NCBI RefSeq assembly: GCF_003173575.1
Contig: NZ_QGNY01000006.1
Location: 62,001 to 126,000 of the forward strand
DNA: 64,000 nt
DNA from: Pedobacter paludis
GTDB taxonomy: Bacteria > Bacteroidota > Bacteroidia > Sphingobacteriales > Sphingobacteriaceae
Reading direction: 5' to 3'
Below are positions 23,748 through 35,300 of the stretch, one piece after another (within the stretch, counting starts at the first letter, position 1; each line of letters starts with the position of its first letter). The translations under genes were made by a program, and so were the position numbers. The notes beneath the pieces were generated by a model, which saw only the letters and a list, made by a program, of their open reading frames with translations, had not been told where the DNA came from and made no database searches.

Positions 23748-26711
23748 ATGAAAAAACATTTACTTCTATGCTTAGTTCTAAGCTTATGTATGCTCGTTGC
23801 ATTTTCTCAACAAAAGGTAAAGGATGGTTCTGTAACCGGTAATAATTTACCGAATAAAGATGCAATATTAGAATTAGAAAGCGCTAATAAGGGTTTTTTA
23901 CACGTAAGGGTGGCCTTAAAAGCAACAACTAATGCGTTTCCTTTAACTGCACATGTTGCAGGTATGATGGTTTACAATACGGCAACAGACGGCGATGTAA
24001 CACCAGGCATATATTATAATGACGGTACCAAATGGGTGAAAAGTTCAAAAGGCGACAAGGGGGATAAAGGAGATACGGGTGCAGCAGGACCAATTGGTTT
24101 AACAGGAGCAACCGGAGCTGCGGGTCCGGTCGGATTAACGGGTCCAAAAGGAGATCAGGGTTTAATTGGAGCAACGGGCGCTCAAGGACCTGCAGGGCCC
24201 ATCGGTGAACGAGGTCCTGTAGGTTTAACAGGCCCGGCAGGTGCTGTCGGTGCAACCGGTGCTCAGGGTATACAAGGCGAAAAAGGAGATGCAGGTGCAA
24301 AAGGAGAAAAAGGCGATGTAGGGCCGGCTGGTCTTCCGGGTTCTACTGGTGCAACCGGTGCTCAGGGCATGCAAGGTGAAAAAGGAGATACGGGTGCAAA
24401 AGGAGAAAAAGGCGATGTAGGGCCAGCTGGTCTTCCAGGTTCTACCGGCGCAACCGGTGCTCAGGGCATTCAAGGTGCAAAAGGAGAAAAAGGTGATACA
24501 GGGCCTGCCGGAGCCACCGGTGCTCAGGGTATACAAGGAGAAAAAGGCGACGTGGGGCCGACCGGGTCTCCTGGTTTACAAGGCTTGCCGGGTACAAATG
24601 GGATAAACGGATCTAATGGTTTACCCGGAGCAACAGGGCCTACCGGTCCGCGTGGATTGACCGGGCCTGCAGGTCCCTCAGGACCTGCAGGTTCTGCAGG
24701 TGCACCAGGCGCACCCGGACCGCAAGGACCCATAGGTCCGCAAGGCCCTCAAGGTGAAAAAGGAGAAACAGGCCCTCAAGGCAATACAGGTCCGACGGGG
24801 AGTACAGGAAATAACGGGAACAACGGACAGGATGGTAGAGACGGTGCCCCTGGTCCTCAGGGTCCAATAGGGCCAACAGGTCCTCAAGGTCCGGCGGGAG
24901 CACAAGGTGGGATAGGCTTAATCGCAAACGGAACAAATACAACCGTTACAGGTACAGGTGTAACAGGCGATCCTTATAAAATAAATACACCGGCCAGTAC
25001 CTTTATTCAAAATACAACAACAGGTGTTATAACACACACCAACGAAGCAGGAGATGTAAAAACTGCAAACCTGGTAAGTTTAGATGCGGGAAACCTTTTA
25101 GGAACCGGAACCGACGGAGGAGCAAGATTACTTGTAACTGATTTATTCGAGCCGACGGCTAATAACGGAATAACGGTAACAAATAGTATGATCCAATTAG
25201 GAGGCGCATTGGTTAAACCAACAACCATCACTACGTCTGCTATAAATACGCTTGCAATAGCAGGTTTGCAGACTGGCGTAGGTACAGAAAATATTGTTGT
25301 AGCAGATGCTAATGGGATTTTAAAAACAATAATGCCTGCCAGCATTGCCATTGAGCCGTGGCAAATTCAGGGAACAACAAATAAAGCTAACGCTAATACC
25401 GATAACGTTTACCAAATGGGTACAGTATCTCTCGGAAAAGATAAAGCGATAGATGGCGTTCAGCTTGATGTTTTAGGGGCAGTTAGAGTAGGGGTAACCC
25501 AAACTGGTTCTGTAATTGGCAACAATTCAATTAGTGCGGGAACTTATAATGAAGTGTCGGGTAATAGTTCTGCAGCATTTGGTGATTCAAATACTGTAAG
25601 TGGAATCAGTTCTGCAGCATTCGGGGCATCAAATACTGTGACGGGTATTTTCGGAACGTCTTTTGGCTACCAAAATGAAGCGTCCGCACAGGAAACGGCT
25701 GCTTTCGGTGAAAAAACAATTGCCTCTGCACAAGGCGCAACCAGTTTCGGTCAATTAACCAAAGCCAGCGGCTTTTTATCCACCGTATTCGGGGCATATA
25801 CAGAAGCCAGCGGAATTGCTGCCACTGCATTCGGAAACGGATCTAAAGCATCATCAACCAATGCAGTAGCCTTTGGTAATCAATCTATTGCATCAGGCCC
25901 TAATGCTACGGCCTTTGGCTCAATTTCACAGGCTACAGGCGATGCTGCAGCTGCATTTGGATACGATACCAGAGCAATTGGCACGGCATCAGCTTCTTTT
26001 GGTAAGTTTACTCGTGCAACGGGTAACTCAGAATTTGCCATTGGTTCAGGAAGTGCATTTAACACATCTGTAAGCCCTACCGGCTGGAACATGTCAGATG
26101 CGCTGTTTCAAGTAGGTAACTATGATAATATTTTAGGTGGTCCTGTATCTAACGCGGTAACTGTTTTGAAAGACGGTAAAGTAGGCTTAGGCGGAAGGCA
26201 TGTTGTAAAGCCTACAGAAAACCTGGATGTAATGATGGGTAATGCCAGAATCAGAGACATTAACTCAAATGTAAGTACTGTTACTACAGACAGGATTGTT
26301 GTTGCCGATGCAAATGGCGTTTTGAAAACCATTGCTACCGTAACACCAACACCACAGTTTTTTTATGCGCCCTCAACCGTTATGCCCACAGTTAACACAA
26401 ACTTGCCGGCGAACATCACTTATAATTCAGGGACTTTCACTGTTGATTTATATGCGATTTATAATTATCAATACAGCATGACAGGCAATATTGCCGGTTC
26501 AACTCGTTCTGCAATAAAAAGCCCTACGTCAACAACTTTGCCTATTAAGGCAGTAACCGAACTTGAGTATTTCATCACTTATTTTGATAATTCAGTTTTT
26601 GATCCAACCTCTATAACCTTAAGTGATGCCGGAATTTTAACCTATAAAATATTGCCTGCAGCTGTGGTTTCGGAAAAAACGTTCATGAATATTGTATTTA
26701 AAGTAAAATAA
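23748..26711 (+). CDS. Collagen-like surface protein with YadA-head-like repeats
   Basis: 987 residues. Signal peptide (MKKHLLLCLVLSLCMLVAFS) and a short N-terminal domain found in Bacteroidota fibre proteins (LPNKDAILELESANKGFLHVR, GMMVYNTATDG). Residues 102 to about 388 are almost uninterrupted Gly-X-Y triplets, around 95 of them, with 33-residue internal repeats. A linker domain follows. Residues about 597-766 are repeats of the type SSAAFGDSNTVSG and ATAFGNGSKASS, as in the left-handed beta-roll heads of trimeric adhesins such as YadA. The C-terminal 200 residues contain a second copy of a RIVVADANGVLKTI segment and no recognisable anchor or T9SS C-terminal domain. Both modules trimerise, so a trimeric fibre is inferred. 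Start of the adhesion cluster. Confidence 0.85.
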   Translation: MKKHLLLCLVLSLCMLVAFSQQKVKDGSVTGNNLPNKDAILELESANKGFLHVRVALKATTNAFPLTAHVAGMMVYNTATDGDVTPGIYYNDGTKWVKSSKGDKGDKGDTGAAGPIGLTGATGAAGPVGLTGPKGDQGLIGATGAQGPAGPIGERGPVGLTGPAGAVGATGAQGIQGEKGDAGAKGEKGDVGPAGLPGSTGATGAQGMQGEKGDTGAKGEKGDVGPAGLPGSTGATGAQGIQGAKGEKGDTGPAGATGAQGIQGEKGDVGPTGSPGLQGLPGTNGINGSNGLPGATGPTGPRGLTGPAGPSGPAGSAGAPGAPGPQGPIGPQGPQGEKGETGPQGNTGPTGSTGNNGNNGQDGRDGAPGPQGPIGPTGPQGPAGAQGGIGLIANGTNTTVTGTGVTGDPYKINTPASTFIQNTTTGVITHTNEAGDVKTANLVSLDAGNLLGTGTDGGARLLVTDLFEPTANNGITVTNSMIQLGGALVKPTTITTSAINTLAIAGLQTGVGTENIVVADANGILKTIMPASIAIEPWQIQGTTNKANANTDNVYQMGTVSLGKDKAIDGVQLDVLGAVRVGVTQTGSVIGNNSISAGTYNEVSGNSSAAFGDSNTVSGISSAAFGASNTVTGIFGTSFGYQNEASAQETAAFGEKTIASAQGATSFGQLTKASGFLSTVFGAYTEASGIAATAFGNGSKASSTNAVAFGNQSIASGPNATAFGSISQATGDAAAAFGYDTRAIGTASASFGKFTRATGNSEFAIGSGSAFNTSVSPTGWNMSDALFQVGNYDNILGGPVSNAVTVLKDGKVGLGGRHVVKPTENLDVMMGNARIRDINSNVSTVTTDRIVVADANGVLKTIATVTPTPQFFYAPSTVMPTVNTNLPANITYNSGTFTVDLYAIYNYQYSMTGNIAGSTRSAIKSPTSTTLPIKAVTELEYFITYFDNSVFDPTSITLSDAGILTYKILPAAVVSEKTFMNIVFKVK
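24249..24500 (+). repeat. 99-bp tandem repeats in the collagen-like segment
   Basis: Units starting at 24249, 24348 and 24447 (period 99 bp = 33 residues, GATGAQGIQGEKGD...GLPGST) are nearly identical; the third is partial. Substitutions are few and mostly synonymous, which points to recent duplication and possible length variation. Confidence 0.8.
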
Positions 26712-26835
26712 TTGAAGGCTATTGCTTAGGATAATTTATTCAAAGCATATCGAATCATTATCAATTTGTGATGCACTTGGCAGCAAACTGAAAAAAATAT
26801 TAAAAATAATACGCTGATTAAGTTATCCTAAATAA

Positions 26836-29451
26836 ATGAAGCAAAAATATACTTATTACATTTTTCTGTTGGTTACTTTCGTTTTTGCAGGATTTATTTC
26901 TGCTCGGGCGCAAACCATTACAGGAACAGTTTCGACTTCAGGCTGCTTAACAGGCGGAAGTATCAATGCTGCAAGTACAGGCTTGGGACCAAGCCCTCAA
27001 TACCAGCTATTAAAAGATGGTGTTGTGGTGGCACCGGACGCCAGTAATCCGACCTTATACACTAATACAAGTACATTTTCAAGCCTCGTTAGCGGAAGCT
27101 ATGTTTTAAGAGGAAGAGTAGATGCTGCAGGTACTGTTTACACGAGTGCCGTAATAACGGTTAATAACGGTTATGTACCGATGACTGTTGTAACGCCTAC
27201 GAAAACAGTGCCATGCGTTCCGTCTTCTGCTGTTCTGACCACTACGGTAAGTGGTGGCAAAGGAGGTTATATATACAGTATAGCCAAACAATCGGCCCCG
27301 GGTACTGCATTGCAAACATCTGCTGTTACAAATGCATCAACTTTTTCTTTTGCGGCTTTACCTGTAGATTCCTATTTGATAAGTGTAACCGATAATTGTG
27401 GCTCAACAGTTACTTCTGCCAGTTCAATCAGTCAGTCAGGCCCTCTGCTTAGCGACATCAAAGCTAATGCGATTACGATTGGAAAAGTAAATCCCGGCTT
27501 GTGCGGCGATAAAATTCTTTTTAGGGCACTTGGCGTATTTACATATGTTAGTAACGGGCTTGCGGTTAACGCCGTTGACAAAGCAAACTTTTCATGGCGG
27601 TTAGAATACAATGGTTTAAGCTATGGTAAAGATACCAATGGAGACGGGAATCCGGATTTGAACGGAGGCGACTTTGATTTAAATACATATGCAACATACC
27701 TTCCTTTAGGAATAACAGATCAAGCGACAGCACTTGCGGGTAATCCAGTTTTGGTATTATATGATAAATGCGGAAATCCGCAAAGGTATTCACCGCCTGC
27801 AACACTTAACATCTCAATCACTTCAAGCGTCTGCGGAACAAATGGTGTGGTTAGTATAAGGGACGGGTCGGGTGCTACATTGTATGGTCCTGCATGCTAT
27901 CCTGTGAATTTTGTTTTTACAAGTCCGGGCCATCCGACCATAAACTATACAATGAATAGTTTTGTATCGGCACCTGAAGGATTTGTTCCAGGAGCAACCT
28001 ATAGCATTACTTATGTTGATGCCCTAGGAAGGACTACAGGATTAACAAATCGTACCTCTATAACTATCCCTGTAACATCTGCAAACTATTCTCTGAACAC
28101 ACTAACACGCTCTACTACAGTATATGATGCATCGAATTTCCTTGTATATGTGTCGGGATTTAACAATATCGGAGATGTTTACACACTTAAAGTTGTATCT
28201 ACAACCGTTCCGTCATTTGTCGAATACACCTACTCTTATACTTCTACGGTAAGCGGAACGTTTACATTTCCTCCGCAAACTGCCAATCCTAACAACACCT
28301 GGCCTTCCGGCGATTATGTACTTGAAATTTCAGGCCCCTGCGGAATACAAACATTCGATTATAAACCACGGGGTTATACCGGGGTATTAAGTAGTTTAAC
28401 AACAACTCCTGTTTGTGGCGGTTTTACAGTTACAGGAAATACAACTCTAGTTGACTTAGCTACAAATTATGAGATAATAATTGTATCCGGTCCTTCAAAT
28501 GTAGGAGCTCTACGGGATTTAACCAATACAACATCAAGTCAGCCATTTGTTGGCTTATCTTATGGTACATATGTTTTCGGCATCAGGGTAAAAGGCGGAA
28601 CAACGGTATTCAATACCCGGACGATCACTTATAGTGCTGCAAACGCTGTGAAGGTTGATCAGGCGAACACGGGCGGTTTCGTATGTAGTCCCGGTGCTAC
28701 CAATGGTACGTTAACTATAGCGGCCACATCCAATTCACCTGCTCCCGGCAATACTTTGGAGTATGCACTCAGTACTGATGACGGCGCTACTTTCGGAGCT
28801 TATCAATCGGGAAATACTTTTACAGGATTAACAAATAAAACTTACATATTCAGAGTTAAAGATGGTTGCGGAAATATCATAACTCAAAGCATTCAAATCG
28901 GCGTAGCTGCGGCACCCATTATCAGTATAAACGGAACAGCAAACGCACTGTCACTATGCAGGTCTGCGGCTCAATCCGTACAGCTGGATGTAGATGTTTC
29001 GGGTGCCACGAATTACTTATGGTCTGGTCCCGGAATAAATGCCACAAATAAAAACCTTAAAAATCCAACAGTTGGCGGAGTTGACCTTGCTGATGGCTTA
29101 AACAACTATAATTTAACAATAACGTCAGCTTGCGGAACAAACAGTACAGCTGCCACATTAACAATAACCGCGCTTAGTTCACCGCCTGTACTGCAGGCAA
29201 ATCAAAGTCTTTGCGCCACACCTTATTTTTCAATTACCAATATTCTGATATCGGGAACAAACATAAAATGGTATGCTGATGCAACAACTACTGTACAATT
29301 GCCTTCAAGTACTTTATTGGTCGATGGAACAACCTATTATGCAACCCAAACTACACTTGGATATTGTGAAAGTTCCAGGGCCGCAGTTAAAGTCACGTTA
29401 AAAAACTGCGCTTATGCAAATCCGGTACTCCGAATGAAATCAGGCAATTAA
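26836..29451 (+). CDS. Large secreted Ig-like/SprB-repeat-type protein
   Basis: 871 residues with a signal peptide (cleavage after ISARA, before QT). The mature part is threonine-, serine- and glycine-rich and made of beta-sandwich repeats with paired cysteines, for example [20 protein letters not shown] and ICxxGGFxV-like VCGGFTVTG segments, as in SprB-type adhesin repeats. A C-terminal Ig-like unit ([20 protein letters not shown] ... GTTYYATQ) ends at VLRMKSGN. No T9SS C-terminal domain is visible; the next gene, 13 bp on, supplies a short protein that has one. Likely surface-exposed or periplasmic adhesin component. No specific family name can be given with confidence. Confidence 0.8.
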   Translation: MKQKYTYYIFLLVTFVFAGFISARAQTITGTVSTSGCLTGGSINAASTGLGPSPQYQLLKDGVVVAPDASNPTLYTNTSTFSSLVSGSYVLRGRVDAAGTVYTSAVITVNNGYVPMTVVTPTKTVPCVPSSAVLTTTVSGGKGGYIYSIAKQSAPGTALQTSAVTNASTFSFAALPVDSYLISVTDNCGSTVTSASSISQSGPLLSDIKANAITIGKVNPGLCGDKILFRALGVFTYVSNGLAVNAVDKANFSWRLEYNGLSYGKDTNGDGNPDLNGGDFDLNTYATYLPLGITDQATALAGNPVLVLYDKCGNPQRYSPPATLNISITSSVCGTNGVVSIRDGSGATLYGPACYPVNFVFTSPGHPTINYTMNSFVSAPEGFVPGATYSITYVDALGRTTGLTNRTSITIPVTSANYSLNTLTRSTTVYDASNFLVYVSGFNNIGDVYTLKVVSTTVPSFVEYTYSYTSTVSGTFTFPPQTANPNNTWPSGDYVLEISGPCGIQTFDYKPRGYTGVLSSLTTTPVCGGFTVTGNTTLVDLATNYEIIIVSGPSNVGALRDLTNTTSSQPFVGLSYGTYVFGIRVKGGTTVFNTRTITYSAANAVKVDQANTGGFVCSPGATNGTLTIAATSNSPAPGNTLEYALSTDDGATFGAYQSGNTFTGLTNKTYIFRVKDGCGNIITQSIQIGVAAAPIISINGTANALSLCRSAAQSVQLDVDVSGATNYLWSGPGINATNKNLKNPTVGGVDLADGLNNYNLTITSACGTNSTAATLTITALSSPPVLQANQSLCATPYFSITNILISGTNIKWYADATTTVQLPSSTLLVDGTTYYATQTTLGYCESSRAAVKVTLKNCAYANPVLRMKSGN

Positions 29452-29464
29452 TATTATAAATGAA

Positions 29465-30772
29465 ATGAAATATACTAATATTAAAGTAATAGTAGCTGTT
29501 CTGATATATGTGCTAGGCGGATTACTTCTTAGTACAGACGCAAAGGCCCAAACTGGAGCAGGAAGTATGACCGTTGATAACTCGGCCGTTAATATTGTTG
29601 CGGGTACAACTGAATCCCGCTTTTCGGAAGGTACTTATTTCGGTCCGAATGCAAATTGGATAATTGATGGAACATTAGAAATCTACAGTAAAAATATATG
29701 GATTGCACCTGGTGCAACTTTTAGCGGGAGTGGAAAAATTATCATTTATAATCCTGGAGATAACCCGTTTTATGTTGATATGGCATCTGGAGCTACTAAA
29801 ATTGATGGAAACAACAGTGATTTTATAAATCTAATAATTGAGCATCGGAATTCAGAAAACATAATTTTGGCTGATCTTAATGATCCTGGTTATGGAACTA
29901 CAAACCCGGGAAGTATTCAGGCGGCAAGCTTAAATATAAGCGGAACACTAGATCTGGCAATCAATGGAGCTAATATTATTTTAAATGGCCATAACCTAGC
30001 TTTTAATGCTGCGGGCAAAATCAGTAACTATAATGTATCGAGAATGATCATTACCGGAAATAGTATCGTAGGGCACATGGTGAAAGATTTTTCTAACAGT
30101 GCACCTTTTGTTTTTCCGGTAGGTATTGCAGAAGGCGATTATACGCCTGCAACGATTGTACCTCAATCTGCAAGTAAAATATTTGTGAGCGTTCAAAACT
30201 ATTCTGCTTCAAATACTCAGGGTATAACAACAGCTCAGGGAATAGATAGAACTTGGAACATATATTCATCAATTCCAGTTCAAACGAATATTACATTACA
30301 GCACAATCAAAATACAAATGGCTCCAGATTTAAAGATGCTTCAGCAACGATAAGCCAATATTTAGGGAATTCGAAATGGGACATTTTCTCAAGTACTAAC
30401 CCTTCAATTGGAGTGCATACCAGAAACAACATAATGCTTGTAACTGATATGCTTGCTAATGGTGCTTATTTTACTAAAATTTCTACTTCAGGTGCAGATT
30501 TATTTATTCCAAATTTATTTACACCAAATGGTGATGGAGGCAATGATGCTTTTGAAATAAGAGGTTTAAACTTTTTTGCCGAGAACAATCTGGTTATCGT
30601 TAACAGATGGGGTAATGAAGTTTACAAATCTAGCAACTACCAAAACAACTGGACAGGCGAAGGCTTAAATGAGGGCACCTATTTCTATGTACTAAGAGTT
30701 AAAGAAAATACATCATCCAGCTGGCAGGTTTTTAAAGGTTACGTCACCTTAATAAGAGCGTTTAAGAAATAA
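29465..30772 (+). CDS. T9SS cargo with gliding-motility-type C-terminal domain
   Basis: 435 residues. The signal peptide ends near STDAKAQ. The N-terminal two thirds form a beta-helix-like or lectin-like domain of unknown function ([20 protein letters not shown]). The last 85 residues are a type B T9SS signal (CHU_C, gliding motility-associated C-terminal domain): [44 protein letters not shown] and a [12 protein letters not shown] end. Type B cargo needs a PorP/SprF partner, and such a gene follows after 1 bp. The same C-terminal domain, with modest changes, ends the giant protein at 32387. Confidence 0.9.
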   Translation: MKYTNIKVIVAVLIYVLGGLLLSTDAKAQTGAGSMTVDNSAVNIVAGTTESRFSEGTYFGPNANWIIDGTLEIYSKNIWIAPGATFSGSGKIIIYNPGDNPFYVDMASGATKIDGNNSDFINLIIEHRNSENIILADLNDPGYGTTNPGSIQAASLNISGTLDLAINGANIILNGHNLAFNAAGKISNYNVSRMIITGNSIVGHMVKDFSNSAPFVFPVGIAEGDYTPATIVPQSASKIFVSVQNYSASNTQGITTAQGIDRTWNIYSSIPVQTNITLQHNQNTNGSRFKDASATISQYLGNSKWDIFSSTNPSIGVHTRNNIMLVTDMLANGAYFTKISTSGADLFIPNLFTPNGDGGNDAFEIRGLNFFAENNLVIVNRWGNEVYKSSNYQNNWTGEGLNEGTYFYVLRVKENTSSSWQVFKGYVTLIRAFKK

Positions 30773-30773
30773 T

Positions 30774-31742
30774 ATGAAAAGAATATTAACCCTATTAATC
30801 TTATTTCAATTAATTGCCCGTTTGGCTCACGCCCAGCAGGATGCGCAGTTTAGCCAGTATATGTTTAACGGCATCTACATCAATCCGGCCTATGCGGGTT
30901 ACAAGGAACAGTTAAACGTACATGCATTTTACCGTACACAGTGGACCGGGATTGAAGGTGCGCCGAAAACCATGTCGGTAGCCGTTGATGCCATTGCGAA
31001 CGATGGAAACGTGGGGCTTGCGCTACAGGTCTCCAGCGATAAACTCGGTGCACAGCGCAACCTCTCTGCATATGCAAACTATGCCTACCGCATCCCGGTG
31101 AATGCCGACGGAACCTCTAGGCTGGCCTTTGGTCTGGGCGTTGGAATCGTTCAGCTTGGTATTGATGGCGCCTTGCTCAACCCGAACGACTTCGAGGTAA
31201 ACCAGCCGGTGGGTATGCAGAGCACCATTGTTCCCGATGCGAGGGCAGGCGTTTATTTTTCAAACGACCGTTTTTATGCCGGCTTTTCAGCCGATAACCT
31301 GGTTTCCCAGTATATCGACATCGATCGGTATGCCTTTATTGCCCAGCCAAAGCCCCATTATTACCTTACGGCGGGAATGCTCGTTCCCCTTTCTAGGGAT
31401 ATTCTGCTGAAGCCTTCCTTTCTGCTGAAGGACGATCGGGGCGGGCCGACAAGCCTTGACCTGAATGCCTTCTTTATCCTTGCGGAAAAGTTCTGGATCG
31501 GAGGATCCTACCGTACCGGGGTAAAGCTTTACAGCAAATCCTATCTCCAGAAAGATCTGAGCAACCTGAATTCCGCAGTTGCGGCCATCCAGCTCTTCCC
31601 GACCCAGAATCTGAGGATAGGCTATGCCTACGATTTTTCTATCGGCCCCCTGCAGGGATATAGCAGCGGTACGCATGAGATTTCCATCGGTTATTTCTTC
31701 AATAGAAAAAACGCCAGAATGTTAACGCCTAGATATTTTTAA
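30774..31742 (+). CDS. PorP/SprF family type IX secretion membrane protein, copy 1
   Basis: 322 residues: signal peptide MKRILTLLILFQLIARLAHA, then QQDAQFSQYMFNGIYINPAY, the signature start of PorP/SprF proteins (outer-membrane barrels that receive or anchor type B T9SS adhesins such as SprB). Glycine-aromatic beta strands fill the rest, ending RNARML-type TPRYF. It follows the CTD-bearing cargo gene by 1 bp. Its mature protein is identical to that of 43789-44757; only the signal peptide differs. Its G+C (about half) is higher than the surrounding DNA. Closed by a terminator at 31818. Confidence 0.94.
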   Translation: MKRILTLLILFQLIARLAHAQQDAQFSQYMFNGIYINPAYAGYKEQLNVHAFYRTQWTGIEGAPKTMSVAVDAIANDGNVGLALQVSSDKLGAQRNLSAYANYAYRIPVNADGTSRLAFGLGVGIVQLGIDGALLNPNDFEVNQPVGMQSTIVPDARAGVYFSNDRFYAGFSADNLVSQYIDIDRYAFIAQPKPHYYLTAGMLVPLSRDILLKPSFLLKDDRGGPTSLDLNAFFILAEKFWIGGSYRTGVKLYSKSYLQKDLSNLNSAVAAIQLFPTQNLRIGYAYDFSIGPLQGYSSGTHEISIGYFFNRKNARMLTPRYF

Positions 31743-31817
31743 ATACAAAATTGGTCTAATAAAAAATAGATGTTTGGCATCTACACAAATATTTCAACCC
31801 AGAAATACAATTGGAAC

Positions 31818-31851
31818 GGCTACCCATATATTTGGGTAGTCCTTTTTTTTT
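31818..31851 (+). terminator. Terminator after the first PorP/SprF gene
   Basis: GGCTACCCA (31818-31826, first pairs GC and G-T) pairs with TGGGTAGTC (31833-31841) around TATATT, then a run of nine T. Ends the 23748-31742 transcript. Confidence 0.88.
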
Positions 31852-32386
31852 GGAAAAATAAAAAGATGAGAAATAACTTTCTCGTAGTGGGGATTATATT
31901 CTACAGTTAATTTTTTATGTAATCAACTTTTCTGGCCGTTTCCGATTCTTTTCAGCACTTTATTTTCATCGTTCGACCGAATTAATTAGACAGGCATAAA
32001 TAATATGTAGAAAATATTCTACGCTTTTTTGGTTTTGATTTTCCCCAATACGGGAATTATTTTCCCCATTCATTACCCTGATTTCATGGTAATTTGCTCT
32101 GAATGATCTAAAAAGCGTATGTAACAATTTGGATTGGTTTTTGGCTTATGGAATACGTTAAAAATATGCATGCATAATAAATGTAATTTTTAACAAGCCA
32201 TTAGTTAATTAACGTTACGTTCGAAAATCAGCCTATTTGTATTTTTTTATCTCAGGTTTCTGTCGGTCATAGCCAAATTATCTAATCTTAACTTTTAACT
32301 AATTCTACTGGATAATCCGGTAACCATTGTTTGTCTGATGCAAAATCTGGCAATTAATTGTAAGTGATCATTATTGAATAAGAAAT
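31852..32386 (+). promoter_or_regulatory. Non-coding leader and promoter region of the giant adhesin gene
   Basis: About 535 bp without a credible gene. It holds TTCCCCAATA (32041-32050) and TTCCCCATTC (32062-32071) around an inverted GGGAATT, and the block TTGGATTGGTTTTTGGCTTA (32129-32148) shared with 23592-23611. The distance from this block to the start codon is about 240 bp, so a long 5' leader is possible. Confidence 0.45.
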
Positions 32387-35300
32387 ATGAATACAATTTT
32401 ACGTGAAAGCATTAATACACTTTTTAAAAGTTTTAGCTCAACCCGACAGGTTTTTGATAAAAATACAGCGTTAAATATATATATCCTTGCAATTTTTACA
32501 TTTATTCTTTCTTTTGGAAATAAGGCTGAGGCGCAGAATGGTTATATCTACCTACACCACCAAGCTACGAATGAAGAGGCAAGTCCTAATTTCACTTTCA
32601 ATGTAGCAGGAGGCATATTCAATCAAAATTACACCTTAAATGATCAAACTGACTTTTTAAGCAGTGAAGATTTGGGTGCTTCGCAAAGTGGCAGATTATG
32701 GGCTTTAGCCCGCATACAGAGTGATGCCGCTTTTACAAACTGGAAGGTTTACTATCGTGATGTGAACAGTTCAACATGGAATGCAATTACTACATTGGGT
32801 TCACCCAGAGCAATTGACGGAGGTATTGGAAGTACGGCGATTTACTCAACAAATGCAGCAAGCGGTACTACAGGACGTGTTTATTCCGTTGCAGCTGATG
32901 GTACAACAACCGATATCACAGGAGATTTACCCGCAGGTATTGTTTACGATGTTTCGGATAACTGGTTGCCATTTGGCTCAGGAGGTCGTCAATACGCCTC
33001 TGTTCAAAACGGTGATATTTATCAACGCACAACGGCTGCATTACCTGCAGTATGGACAGTAATATTTGGTACACCTTCACATAGAGTAGATGCTGTTCCA
33101 AAAACCAATAACTTGTATTACGTAGTTGGTGCCACCACTACAGCTGGTTCAACTATTTTTTACCGTGATGTTACAGCGGGTGCTTCTATAAATTTAGGAG
33201 CGGGGTCATCCAATTCAGATGATATGGCCATCACAGAAGATGGAACAGTAATCGCTGGTTATAAAAAAATGAGTGGTACACCGGGAGGAACTGTGACATG
33301 GACTGATGATGTTCAGGGAATGTATGGTTTCAATGTAACTGGTGGTCCAAATAATCAATTTTGGGCAAGTGTGGGTATTACCGATGTAAACAATGGCAAT
33401 ACTCGTGTGCGTCCAAATCGCATCATGACCAGAACAGCTACTAGCAACTGGATTGATGATGAGCGCATCAGAGCAACGGGTACAAATAACGATAATTCAG
33501 TATTAATTTCAGTAGCACCGGGAACCTATACCATAACAGAAGCTACAGAGCCATCAGGCTGGAGGTTGCAAAGTATCGCTTCCGATCCTACAGGAACAAC
33601 GGATGTTGCTGCAAAAACAACTACCATAACAGTCGCCGCAAATGCAACTACTCATGTTGTTTATGCAAATGTTAATGATATACCATTTGCAATGCCGACC
33701 GATTGTACGACAGGTTTTACGGAAAACTTTGGTACAACCCAAGCAAACTATGCTTCGCCAACTATTTCCAGCGGTTACCATAACGGAGCACCGACCTTAA
33801 ATGGTACCACTGCTTCGGCAATGGGTTACGGTTACTACGGATTAATAAATAATTCAAATTTAATTACCGGTGATTTAGCTTCGGGAAATGGTGTTGAATA
33901 TACAACCGGTTTTACCGATCATACTTCCGGTACGGGCAGAATGCTGGGTGTAAATGCGACAGGACAGCCAAGACTTGTTTATCAAAAAAGGCTCACCGGC
34001 TTAACTGTTGGTACGGCTTACACTTACTCTGCATGGGTACGTAGTGCAGACATCAATGCCGGTAGTTTGCCGAATATCGGGTTGCAGGTTTTGCATCCGA
34101 CAACCGGTGCCATTTTATTTAATGCAGCATCCGGAACAATTACCAATGCAAATCCACCTGCTGCCTGGAAACAAGTAACTTTAAATTTTACAGCAACAAC
34201 AACCAGTATCGATATCGCAGTAGCAAGTTTAACAGCCGGCGCCTGGGGTAATGATTTTACGGTTGATGATATCAGCGTTTTACCTGTAAAACCTACTGCA
34301 CCAACATTGGGTGCTATAACTCAGCCTACCTGTTCCGCTCTGGGAAGTGTGGTATTGAACGGATTACCGGCAGTTGGTAACTGGACAATTACAGATAGCA
34401 ATGGAGGTGCCACTATGACCGGTACTGGTTCTACTGCAACATTTGTGAACCTTGCTGCTGGTAGTCATACATTCACTGTTACCGTTGGTACCTGTGTGTC
34501 ACTTGCTTCGGCAAGCGCAACTATTAATGCACAACCTGTAACACCAACTGCGGTAATTTTAGCAACTGGGCCAACAATACTTTGTCCAAGTGGAAGTGTA
34601 ACTTTAGTGGCCTCACCTGCGACAACTTACCAATGGTACAATGGTGCAGGTGCAATCGCTGGAGCAACCAATCAAAATTATGTTGCAACAGTTGCAGGTA
34701 CCTATTACGTGGTGGAAACTGCAAATGGTTGTACTTCGGCAAATTCTAATTCCATTGCAGTTACCATACAGGATAATGTTGCACCGGTTTTTGTTACCTC
34801 TACAGGAACGCAGGTGGTGAGTGATTACATCGATTATGACGCTGAAACCAATTTGATCACTGGAAATTTCCCTAGGACTATTGGCTCCGGTGCCGCAATG
34901 GTTACTGTGAATCAGTCAATTAATGGTAGTAATACATTTTTTGGTATAACAAGTCCAACAGGGGCACCTGCTCCTTACGGAAATGGTGGACTTGTATTTG
35001 CTGTAACTGGCAGCAATACACAAAATAGAACAAACACATTAACCTTCCCGCAGAAAATCCAAAACCTAAAATTTTCATTATATGATTTGGATGGCACAGT
35101 TCCGTTGACTTTTAAAGCTTATAACAACGGAACATTGACGAATGTGACTGTAAGTAAACTAGAGCTGCCGGCTACATCAAGCAGCTCAAGTATTGTTATC
35201 TCTAATAATGGCACAACGAATACATCATTGATTGGCGCCGTAGGCGGATGGGGAGAAACTACTCAAAGTAATCTTCGTAAGGCAGGTATAAATGTAGACG

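Noticed and set aside
24225..24942. Several overlapping minus-strand ORFs of 69-103 codons opposite the collagen-like segment
   Set aside because: They arise because Gly-X-Y codons (GGN) lack stop codons on the reverse strand; the translations are low-complexity and the plus-strand gene is clear.
31287..31676. 129-codon minus-strand ORF within PorP copy 1, repeated at 44302-44691 in copy 2
   Set aside because: Its conservation is explained by identity of the plus-strand protein; differences between copies fall at plus-strand third positions and change the antisense peptide.
31852..32386. Short plus-strand ORF beginning at 31866 (14 codons) in the leader of the giant adhesin
   Set aside because: Too short, no conserved features, no coupling to the downstream gene.
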